Notes under the pieces: model-generated
The model's database searches: none
What the model was told of the DNA's origin: nothing
What the model saw: the letters and a program-made list of their open reading frames with translations, nothing else
NCBI GenBank assembly: GCA_037445895.1
Contig: JBBIJO010000037.1
Coordinates: forward strand, 1 to 9,266
DNA from: JBBIJO01 sp037445895
Lineage (GTDB): Bacteria > Bacteroidota > Ignavibacteria > Kapaibacteriales > UBA2268
Reading direction: 5' to 3'
DNA: 9,266 nt
Made by a program: the position numbers and the translations under genes
Part shown: in pieces, positions 1 through 7,300 of the stretch
How positions within the stretch are numbered: position 1 is the stretch's first letter
How the letters are laid out: every line of letters begins with the position of its first letter

Positions 1-537
1 TCTAGCAAGAGAAGTAAAATAGATTGTAGCAAGCAATTTCGAAAGGAATTCTTTGCTTGGAAGGCGAATTTGAAGTGATATTTTAGAATACAAAGGTTTG
101 AACAAATTTGCAATTAATTCTTTGGGGTTAATATCCAAGACAACAAAATTTAAAAGATTAACCCCTGTTATCTTTTCGGGCGTAATATATTCAAGATTGA
201 GTTGGACAACAGAGAATGAGCAACATTCAGAATCAAATGTATGATGGCTTACGTGAGTATAATTATTATTTGGAATTGGTAAATTATCCAATTTATCCGA
301 TGTTTGGGATTGTTCACAACAAGAATGTTCATCTGTTTTAAATCCTTTTTTGGAGTCCTCGGCTAAATGTTTGCCAGCACAGGACGGGCAATCTTCATCC
401 AGTTTCTCTTTTAGGTTTTTAATAATTTCGGTTTTTTGTTCTTTCAAACAATGGTGCACAAAATACGATGGGTTTAAGAATACTAATAACAAGTATCCAA
501 CATAGAAACTAACGGCTATTTTTTTGAACCAACCCAT
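1..537 (-). CDS. Cys/His-rich membrane-anchored or secreted protein, partial (3' end beyond left edge)
   Basis: An uninterrupted minus-strand frame starts at an ATG (bases 537-535) and stays open for 179 codons to base 1, so the C-terminus lies outside the window. Residues 1-24 have a Lys-Lys pair followed by a hydrophobic stretch (about 7-24), which looks like a signal peptide or single membrane anchor. The following part is rich in Cys and His: HHC at 28-30, CPSC at 50-53, HSCC at 71-74, HVSHH at 95-99 and ECC at 104-106. After that comes a more ordinary soluble stretch (about 110-179). The stretch just 5' of the ATG is purine-rich (AAAAGAAAG) but is not a clear Shine-Dalgarno sequence. The spacing HxC ... 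CC after a signal segment vaguely recalls the small HYC_CC_PP-type proteins of Bacteroidota, which are associated with metal genes. I see this only as a resemblance. An exported metal-binding role, for example copper, is inference. The gene is divergent from queF. Confidence 0.72.
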   Translation of the reverse strand, partial: MGWFKKIAVSFYVGYLLLVFLNPSYFVHHCLKEQKTEIIKNLKEKLDEDCPSCAGKHLAEDSKKGFKTDEHSCCEQSQTSDKLDNLPIPNNNYTHVSHHTFDSECCSFSVVQLNLEYITPEKITGVNLLNFVVLDINPKELIANLFKPLYSKISLQIRLPSKEFLSKLLATIYFTSLAR

Positions 538-683
538 CTTTCTTTTATACTTTAAACCGAAAAAACGAATACAATTTATTTTTATTATTCAATATGAAAA
601 CTAATTTTTGAGCAATCTTCGGACACATCAATTTTTTGCTTCGAATTTATTATTTTAAATTACGTATCGGATAAATATAAGAG

Positions 684-699
684 TCAATTCAATTCAATT
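684..699. repeat. Short tandem repeat, three copies of TCAAT
   Basis: Three exact consecutive copies of TCAAT (684-688, 689-693, 694-698) plus one further base lie in the noncoding region upstream of queF. It could be a small site of slippage or simply AT-rich chance. No function is visible. Confidence 0.4.
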
Positions 700-842
700 T
701 AATTTTTAATCTTACTTAAAGAAGAGTTTGCAACTTGTAGTTTAAAGCTATAGTGTGTTCGAGATACTATTTACGGGGAATTTTTGAGGTCTGGAGTTAA
801 TAACTTTAACCATAACTCGTCTTAATTTTTTATTGTTTTTCC

Positions 843-848
843 AGAGGA
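843..848 (+). promoter_or_regulatory. Ribosome binding site of queF (AGAGGA)
   Basis: AGAGGA sits 4 bases before the ATG at 853. It is the clearest Shine-Dalgarno sequence in the window, and it supports this ATG together with an in-frame TAA about 30 bases upstream and no in-frame start between them. Confidence 0.6.
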
Positions 849-852
849 CAAT

Positions 853-1206
853 ATGAGTCTAATTGAAACATTCCCAAATCCAAAGCCAGATAGGGAATAC
901 ATTATTGTGCATCGCAATCCGGAGTTTACCTCGGTTTGCCCGAAAACCGGCTTGCCCGATTTTGGCACAGTAACAATTAAATATATACCCAACAAGCTAT
1001 GTCTGGAATTGAAAGCCTTGAAGCATTATTTTCTTGAATATAGAAACAAAGGAATTTTCTACGAAGACGTAACAAACAAGATTCTCGACGATCTTGTTGC
1101 CGCGTGCGACCCATTAGAAATGGAAGTTCAAACGGATTGGTCAACTCGCGGTGGAATGAACTCGACCATTGTTGCGAAATATGTTCAAGTAGGTAGAACA
1201 AAATGA
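853..1206 (+). CDS. queF: NADPH-dependent 7-cyano-7-deazaguanine reductase (preQ1 synthase), single-domain type
   Basis: QueF reduces the nitrile of preQ0 to the aminomethyl group of preQ1, the last step before the base is inserted into tRNA at position 34 on the way to queuosine; it is cytoplasmic. The 117-residue protein is the short, unimodular T-fold form (YkvM type). The substrate-binding/catalytic segment FTSVCPKTGLPDFG is at residues 25-38, with the thioimide-forming Cys29 and general acid Asp36. The family signature E(L)KxxKxYF is at 52-60 (ELKALKHYF), the NADPH-binding QueF motif. The substrate-anchoring Glu is probably Glu71 in GIFYEDVTN; the residue before it is Tyr70 where the Bacillus enzyme has His. 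The C-terminal WSTRGGMNST (residues 96-105) matches the family RGG segment. The stop overlaps the queD start as ATGA (4 bases), so the two genes are almost certainly co-transcribed and translationally coupled. Confidence 0.96.
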   Translation: MSLIETFPNPKPDREYIIVHRNPEFTSVCPKTGLPDFGTVTIKYIPNKLCLELKALKHYFLEYRNKGIFYEDVTNKILDDLVAACDPLEMEVQTDWSTRGGMNSTIVAKYVQVGRTK

Positions 1207-1640
1207 AAATTAAAATTTCAAAAGAATTCCGTTGGCAAATGAGCCATCGACTACCATTTCATCAAGGACTATGCAGCAATATTCACGGGCATTCGTATAA
1301 ACTTCGCGTTACGGTTGTTGGCGAACCCGACTCCAATGGTATGGTTATCGATTTCTACGATTTGGTAACAATTGTCCAACCATTGATTGACCAATTGGAA
1401 CACTCATTCGTTGTCGATAAAAACGATACAAAACTCATTTCGTTTTTGAAAGAAAACAATTTTCGATATGTTGAAATCGAAACCACAACAACCTCCGAAA
1501 ACTTAAGCTTTTGGATTGCAAGTCAGATTGCTACCAAATTTAAAGCATACCAAAACATTGAAAAATTAATTGTTCGATTTTACGAGACCACTGATTCTTA
1601 TGCTGAATATGAAATTCACCTAAAAGCCGATGAAAATTAA
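1203..1640 (+). CDS. queD: 6-carboxy-5,6,7,8-tetrahydropterin synthase (QueD / PTPS family)
   Basis: QueD converts 7,8-dihydroneopterin triphosphate, made from GTP, to 6-carboxytetrahydropterin, the first committed step towards preQ0. The 145-residue T-fold protein has the zinc ligands His15, His28 and His30 and the catalytic Cys24 in the family pattern C-x3-HGH (GLCSNIHGH, 22-30). GMVIDFYDL (46-54) matches the conserved (G)MVxDFxxL strand, TSEN is at 97-100, and FYET at 126-129 supplies Glu128, the expected pterin-anchoring glutamate. The catalytic Asp-His dyad (Asp70-His71 in the E. coli enzyme) appears here as Glu66-His67, a conservative but unusual change. The start overlaps queF by 4 bases and the end overlaps the next gene by 11 bases. 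QueE and QueC, needed for the steps between QueD and QueF, are not in the window. A different PTPS-family pterin enzyme is possible, but queF next door favours QueD. Confidence 0.92.
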   Translation: MKIKISKEFRWQMSHRLPFHQGLCSNIHGHSYKLRVTVVGEPDSNGMVIDFYDLVTIVQPLIDQLEHSFVVDKNDTKLISFLKENNFRYVEIETTTTSENLSFWIASQIATKFKAYQNIEKLIVRFYETTDSYAEYEIHLKADEN

Positions 1641-3492
1641 AAGAAAGCTTTTCTACGTTTATCTTGTTCTATCGTTTCTTATTTCATTTTTTGTTTATTA
1701 CTTAACAACAAATCCATACCTTACGTTTACCGATAATGGTGAACTCGCAGGGGTATGTTCTACTTTGGGTATTGCACACCCGACAGGATACCCTTTGTTC
1801 ACACTTTTGGGATACTTTTGGTCCTTGTTACCACTAAGTTCGAATAGGATTTTCCAATTGAACCTATTTGCTGCGTTTTGGAGTTCAACTTCTGTTGCAA
1901 TATTTTATATGGCAAACGCTTGGTTTTTGCACTTTATCCAAAAAGAAGGCATTCGCCACAATGAAAAAACAAAGCATATCCAATCGAATTTGGAAACAAA
2001 TAGACAAACTAACACGATTTACTTAATTAGTTTTGTCACCTCTTTGGTATTCGCGTTCAGTCGGACAATTTGGGGCGAAGCTACCTCGCTCGAGGTTTAT
2101 TCCTTACAACTTGCATTATTTAACTTTCTTTTTCTTTGTGTTTTTTTGGTTTTGCATAACAACTACGATTTTAAGTATTTGGCTCTTCTTGCTTTCGCGC
2201 TTGGTTTGTCCTTTTCGAATCATCTTACAACTATACTTATCCTTCCAACAGTTCTTGTAGTGTATTTTTGGAGGTGGGGTGAAAAAATCAATTTATCCAG
2301 CAATAGACTTAAAAACTTTCTGGTGTTAGCCGTTCCCTTTCTGGTAGGTGTCTCTTTTTATCTATATCTTTCATTGCGGAGTTCATTCCATCCTCCTTTC
2401 AATTGGGGTTGGGTATCTCGTTCCTGGGATAAATTCTTTTATCACGTATCGGGCAAGCAATATCGGGTATGGATGTTTAGTTCATTAGACACAGTTGGGG
2501 AAAATTTCAACAAATTTCTTACTGTCCTACCCTTCGAATTTGCGTGGGTCGGGCTAATTTTTGTTTTCATCGGATTTTTCTATCTATGGAAAAAGCAACG
2601 TTATCTATTAAGTCTGTTTTTGATTGCCTGCCTGTCTTGTTTGTTTTATTCCTTGAATTATCAAATTCACGATATCGAAACGTACTTTTCGCTCGCTTTG
2701 ATTTCGCTTTTTTTTATTTTTTCGGCTGGGTTATATTATTTATGGAAAAAAGCGAGTCAATGGATTTACACTTCTTTGCTAATCCCTGCTGGATTATTGA
2801 TAATGAATTTTTCCTACAACAATGATTCGACAAATAACTTAGTTCCAACCTATACCAAAAACGTGATTGACAATCTCGAGCCAAATGCGATTATACTTTC
2901 GGCTCAATGGGATTTCTTTTGTTCAGCCTTCTGGTATCTGCAACGTGTCGAAAACTACCGTAGCGATGTTGTTTTAATCGAAAAAGAATTGTTGAGAAGG
3001 ACCTGGTATCTTGAACAACTACGTCGTTGGTATCCCACAGTTATTGGAAAATCAAAAAAAGAGATGGATGATTTTCTTGAACAATTAGAACTTTTTGAAT
3101 CCGGCAAAGAATACGATTCCCAATTAATCCAATTTCGATTTACACAAATGATTCGCAGCTTTATTGAAAAAAATATTGGCGAACGAGCAACTTATATAAC
3201 TTACGACATTTTGCAAAATCCCTACGATTCGAAGGCTTTCGAAGGTTTCGAAATCATACCCCAAGGATTTGCTCTTCGGCTCGTTCCTACGAAATTGACG
3301 TTGCCTCCGAATTTGAAAAAAATTAATATTTCGCCATTTGTGAAATTTAAAGACAAATCTAACGATGTTATGGTTCAAGGTATTATTGAAGCAACAAAGG
3401 TAAATCTGCAAAATCTTGCTTACTACTCAAAGTTAATTGGCGATAGCTCGGGATACACAAACCTTATTGGAATGATTCAACAACTACAATAA
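1630..3492 (+). CDS. DUF2723-family integral membrane protein (GT-C-like, possible protein O-mannosyltransferase relative), short form
   Basis: This 620-residue protein has about 11-12 hydrophobic segments in residues 7-393 and a soluble C-terminal part (about 395-620). The N-terminal loop TDNGELAGV (34-42) followed by GIAHPTGYPLF (47-57) is the hallmark of DUF2723, with acidic residues Asp35 and Glu38 and the His50-Pro51 pair. WGEATSLEVYSL (148-159) and LSFSNHLTTI (193-202) are further family-like segments. The soluble part contains LEPNAIILSAQWDF (416-429) and WYLQRVENYRSDVV (435-448), typical of the domain after the membrane core. The eukaryotic homologue TMEM260 is an O-mannosyltransferase; for bacterial members the acceptor is not known, so glycosyl transfer from a lipid-linked sugar at the outer face of the membrane is inference. 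Many Bacteroidota homologues are near 1000 residues; this one lacks a long C-terminal extension. It overlaps queD by 11 bases, and no terminator is seen after it. Confidence 0.85.
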   Translation: MKIKRKLFYVYLVLSFLISFFVYYLTTNPYLTFTDNGELAGVCSTLGIAHPTGYPLFTLLGYFWSLLPLSSNRIFQLNLFAAFWSSTSVAIFYMANAWFLHFIQKEGIRHNEKTKHIQSNLETNRQTNTIYLISFVTSLVFAFSRTIWGEATSLEVYSLQLALFNFLFLCVFLVLHNNYDFKYLALLAFALGLSFSNHLTTILILPTVLVVYFWRWGEKINLSSNRLKNFLVLAVPFLVGVSFYLYLSLRSSFHPPFNWGWVSRSWDKFFYHVSGKQYRVWMFSSLDTVGENFNKFLTVLPFEFAWVGLIFVFIGFFYLWKKQRYLLSLFLIACLSCLFYSLNYQIHDIETYFSLALISLFFIFSAGLYYLWKKASQWIYTSLLIPAGLLIMNFSYNNDSTNNLVPTYTKNVIDNLEPNAIILSAQWDFFCSAFWYLQRVENYRSDVVLIEKELLRRTWYLEQLRRWYPTVIGKSKKEMDDFLEQLELFESGKEYDSQLIQFRFTQMIRSFIEKNIGERATYITYDILQNPYDSKAFEGFEIIPQGFALRLVPTKLTLPPNLKKINISPFVKFKDKSNDVMVQGIIEATKVNLQNLAYYSKLIGDSSGYTNLIGMIQQLQ

Positions 3493-3686
3493 TCGCTCCA
3501 ATTTAGCAACTGGATTAAATCAATACTTTCAAATAATAATCCATCGCATTATCAAAAAATATAAAGTTCGGAATTGAACATTTCGATGCATCGAACAACT
3601 CATTGGATTATAAAGACTTGCGAAGATTTGATTTCGAACTTTGGCTTCCTAATGACTGTTAACGGAAAGTTCTACATCAATTCAAA
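3493..3686. other. Convergent intergenic gap between the DUF2723 gene and tsaB
   Basis: Two transcription units end towards each other across these 194 bases. Neither strand shows a GC-rich hairpin followed by a T-run, so a classical intrinsic terminator is not visible. A 14-bp palindrome is at 3582-3595, and a shorter alternative stem is GTTCG (3566-3570) with CGAAC (3592-3596). A plus-strand frame opening at 3574 runs into the antisense of tsaB and does not look like a protein. Confidence 0.5.
3582..3595. repeat. Perfect 14-bp palindrome TTCGATGCATCGAA
   Basis: The sequence equals its own reverse complement over 14 bases. As RNA it could form only about 5 base pairs with a 4-base loop, and no T-tract follows on either strand, so it is a poor terminator. 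It could be a protein-binding site or a by-product of the general excess of TTCGA-type words in this DNA. Confidence 0.5.
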
Positions 3687-4391
3687 TTATTTCTTAATTA
3701 GTTTTGGTATGAATTCTTGGAAATATTTTGGAATAAAATTTTCTGCGGGAATGTATTTGCCCTGGTGAAACATATCCAATCCTGAAATTGCCACAAAACG
3801 TGCAGAAGGAAAGAAATATTTTCCAACGTTGATTCCCTTAGAAAAATTATTATTCGGGCTTCCACAAACTAAATCGTTTGGCAATATACCGGTTTCGACC
3901 TGCGTTTCGGTTTGTATTTCGACTTTCGATAAAGGTTCGGCGTTAGTCGAAAAAAATTGCGTATACATCAAATCTTTGTATGAAGGAATAGCAACCAATA
4001 TTCGCTTTGCTTTGAACAAGTTCGCAATTTTTTTTGCTGCATAAGCAACTGAAAACAAGGTTTCGATAGGTAAAAGCTTAATTTTATTGTCGAAACAAAT
4101 TCCCTTTGCAATTGATGCTCCGATACGTAAACCTGTAAATGAACCAGGACCAGAAGAAATTGCCAAAGCGTCGATTTCTTCAACAGTTATTTCGCAGTCT
4201 GCCAAGATTCGACGCACAAGTTCAGCAAGAACGAAGTCGTGGATGTTCGGAAGCGACAAAGAATATTCGGCAATAATTTCATTTTGTTTCATCAAAGCAA
4301 CAGAACAAATAAAAGTTGAACTATCGATAGCAAGTATCGTAGTGTTCAATGTTAGCTGATTGCTTGTTCGATCGTCTTCTTTAATCGCCAT
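3687..4391 (-). CDS. tsaB: tRNA threonylcarbamoyladenosine (t6A) biosynthesis protein TsaB
   Basis: TsaB is the ASKHA-fold, non-catalytic partner of TsaD (with TsaE) in transfer of the threonylcarbamoyl group to A37 of ANN-decoding tRNAs. The N-terminal strand ILAIDSSTFICSVAL (19-33) is the first ASKHA phosphate-loop element, HDF at 51-53 sits where TsaB has its conserved His, and SGPGSFTGLRIG (80-91) is the strongly conserved family signature. The length of 234 residues is normal. The ATG at 4391 would overlap the end of mfd by 40 bases and add about 14 residues of no known fold before the first strand. A TTG at 4349-4347, two bases after the mfd stop, is in frame and would give MNTTILAID, closer to typical TsaB starts. 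Neither start has a good Shine-Dalgarno, so the true start is open. It is the last gene of the hflX-mfd unit. Confidence 0.93.
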   Translation of the reverse strand: MAIKEDDRTSNQLTLNTTILAIDSSTFICSVALMKQNEIIAEYSLSLPNIHDFVLAELVRRILADCEITVEEIDALAISSGPGSFTGLRIGASIAKGICFDNKIKLLPIETLFSVAYAAKKIANLFKAKRILVAIPSYKDLMYTQFFSTNAEPLSKVEIQTETQVETGILPNDLVCGSPNNNFSKGINVGKYFFPSARFVAISGLDMFHQGKYIPAENFIPKYFQEFIPKLIKK

Positions 4392-7300
4392 ACAATTTCG
4401 ACCACATTGTTGAAAGAATCAATAGGAATACGAATCTCCAGACGTTCGCGTCGTTCAATTAATTTAGCACCTTGTATCGATATAGCAAACTCCATTAATA
4501 TAGGGAAAATTTCATCGTAAAATTGTTGGTTGCTTTTATCTGGAAATTCCAAAAATAGAGATTTACTTTTGACCTTGATTTTTTCGATACCAGTATTCAA
4601 GGCTTTGATACGTAAATTTACAATCTTGAAAAGGTTTTCCACCTCAATAGGAATTTTACCAAATTTATCCCGTAGTTCCTGTTGTAAAAGGTTAAGTTCA
4701 TCGGAGGAGCGAACGTTATAAAGTTCTTTATAATAGCGAAATCGTTCCATCTCGTGAGTAATATACTCCATAGGAATAAACGCATCGAAATCCACTTCGA
4801 TTTGCAACTCTTCGTTGCGTAAGAAAGTTGTTTGTTTCTTGTCCCGACTTTCAGCAAAAAACTCAGAAAATTCCTCGCTTTTCAATTCGGCAACTGCTTC
4901 GTCAAGAATTTTGTGGAACATTTCAAATCCGATTTCATTGATAAAACCGCTTTGTTCTTTGCCGAAAATATCGCCGGCTCCGCGAATTTCTAAATCTCGC
5001 AGTGCAAGTTTCATTCCACTACCCAAGTCAGTATGCTCTTCCAAAGCTTGTAACCTTTGCAATGCACGATTTGTTAACGTTTCCAAAGGGGGAATAATTA
5101 AATAACAATATGCTTGGATATTCGTTCTGCCAACGCGTCCGCGTAATTGGTAAAGTTCAGCAACCCCAAAATTTTGTGAATTGTAAACAAATATCGTATT
5201 CGCTCTTGGAATATCGAGGCCTGATTCAATAATTTTTGTAGTTAAAAGAATTTCGTTCTTCCCAGCTATGAAATCGGACATAACTTTTTCTAATTGATGG
5301 GGGTTCATTTGACCATGAGCAACGCCAATCCTTGCTTTTGGAAGCAACTTCAACAAACGCATCAATGTTCTTTCAATCCTTGAAATTTGGTCAACAACGA
5401 AAAACACTTGTCCATTCCTATCCAATTCGCGTTCTATTGCTTGTTTAATTAAATGCTCATCCCAATATATTACCTCGGTATAAATTGGCAAGCGATTCTT
5501 CGGAGGTGTTTCCATCAAACTCAAATCTCGAACTCCAAGTAGAGAAAAATTCAATGTTCGGGGTATTGGAGTAGCAGTCATTGTCAATGTATCCACATTA
5601 ACCTTTAATTGTCGAAGTTTTTCTTTCGCAGCAACTCCAAAGCGATGTTCTTCGTCAATTATCAAAAGCCCGAGGTCCTTGAACTGAACATCTTTACTTA
5701 AAAGGCGGTGCGTCCCGATAATAATATCAATTTTTCCATTTTTTAAATCCTCGAGGATTTGCTTAATTCTTTTGGCAGATTTGAAACGAGAAATGGATTC
5801 AATGTTCACGGGGTATTTATGCAACCTATCGTAGAAGGTGAACTCGTGTTGATTTGCCAAAACAGTAGTAGGAACAAGCACAGCAACTTGTTTCCCTGCT
5901 TGAACACACTTAAAAGCAGCACGAATAGCTACTTCTGTTTTGCCAAAACCAACATCTCCACAAATCAATCTGTCCATAGGAACATTGGATTCCATATCCT
6001 TTTTAATTGCATCGGTTGTTTCGGCTTGATCTATTGTATCTTCGTATACAAAGGATGCCTCGAATTCACGTTGCCAGATTGAGTCGGCGGGAAAAGAATA
6101 GCCTTTAGTAGATTTCCTTTCGGCATACAAACGAATCAATTCGCGAGCGATGGTTTTCAAACGCTCTTTGGTTCTTTGTTTTTTCTTTTCCCATTCGCTC
6201 GTTCCGAGTTTGGATAGTTTCGGTGTAACACCCTCTTCGGCTCGATATTTTTGAAGTTTATGGAGATAATTTAAATTTAAATAGAGTATATCGCCATCGG
6301 CAAACACAAGACGAACACAATCTTGAAAGCTTTCATTAAATTTGACTCGTTGTAGCCCATCAAATTTTGCTATACCTTTATCGATATGAACCACAAAATC
6401 GCCAATACTGAGTTCACGAAGCTCTTTAAATGTTATGCCCTTTCCTTTATACGTTCGTGGTATTGCACGCACTCTTTCTCGTCCAAATATTTGATGTTCT
6501 GTATAAACAACCATTGGTATTTCATCAATACGGAAACCTTCGGAAAGAGTTTTATCAATCCACACACACGATAAAATTATTTCTTCGGGGGTTTTGTTTG
6601 TATAGTTTTTACTACCATTTTGTTCAAACTCTATTTCAATAGCGTTATGCAAAATCTCCCGTAACCGCTCAAGAAGCAGTTCACCGTCGGCAACAAAATA
6701 AATTGAATAGTTTTTCGAAACAAAATCAATAATCTCTTTCGCAACATTTCGAATTGAACTATAATGCTGTGGTTGTGGGATAGTTGAAATTTCAATATCT
6801 GCCAATTGAAGCGAGTTTAAAAAGATTGCAGAATTTTTGTCGCCCGCAAAGAAATCAGGGTAATTATTTAAAATCATCTCGAACGAATCCAACACTATAA
6901 TATCATCGTCTTGTAGATATTCACTGAAATGAGAACCTTCGCCCTTGTAATCAAATATGTTGGTGATAATATCGATAGATTGAATGTTTTTTATACTGCG
7001 TTGCGAAGTAATATCGAATTCCCTTATGGATTCAATTTCGTCCCCAAAAAACTCTATTCTGAGTGGATTTTCCAACCCAAGGGGGAATATATCGATAATT
7101 GCACCACGAACCGCAAGATCTCCCTGTTCTTCCACAAAATCTTTCCTTTGGAATCCCTTTAAAAGCATTTCTTCGATAAAATCCCCATACTGAACAACTC
7201 CGTTAACTTTAAGCACCTTCCTTTCTTCGAAGGTTTGGGAACTTGGTAAAGAAATTTCGAAAACCTCTGGGGTAACCACAAGAATTGAATCATTATTGTT

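Larger units (their letters stand above)
538..852. other. Divergent intergenic region, AT-rich, no gene seen
   Basis: This 315-base stretch separates the minus-strand Cys/His-rich gene from queF and must hold promoters for both. It has no sustained reading frame with a plausible start on either strand. I looked for a preQ1 riboswitch because queF follows, and did not find the conserved hairpin plus A-rich ACTA tail pairing. The sequence TAACTTTA near 803-810 is one mismatch from the Bacteroidota -7 element TAnnTTTG. The nearest TTTG upstream is too close, so I do not call a promoter. A copy of TTCGAA lies at 640-645. Confidence 0.6.

Noticed and set aside
720..852. preQ1 riboswitch in the queF leader
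   Set aside because: I looked for the short preQ1-I hairpin with its A-rich tail pairing back into the loop and for larger classes. The leader has no matching stem and no suitable ACTA-type tail before the Shine-Dalgarno.
977..1201. Minus-strand 74-codon frame opposite queF
   Set aside because: It is antisense to the catalytic part of queF and has no supporting start signal.
1630..3492. DUF2723 protein as a glycosyltransferase for queuosine sugars
   Set aside because: Sugar-modified queuosine is known from eukaryotic tRNA, but this is a multi-pass membrane protein with its expected active site outside the cytoplasm, so tRNA is an unlikely substrate.
3574..3768. Plus-strand 64-codon frame between the DUF2723 gene and tsaB
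   Set aside because: Its second half is antisense to the conserved end of tsaB, it has no Shine-Dalgarno, and the product looks like random AT-rich translation.
4087..6082. Several plus-strand frames of 60-107 codons opposite tsaB and mfd (for example 4087-4359, 4815-5105, 5759-6082)
   Set aside because: All lie wholly within well-conserved genes on the other strand and show no family motifs or ribosome binding sites.
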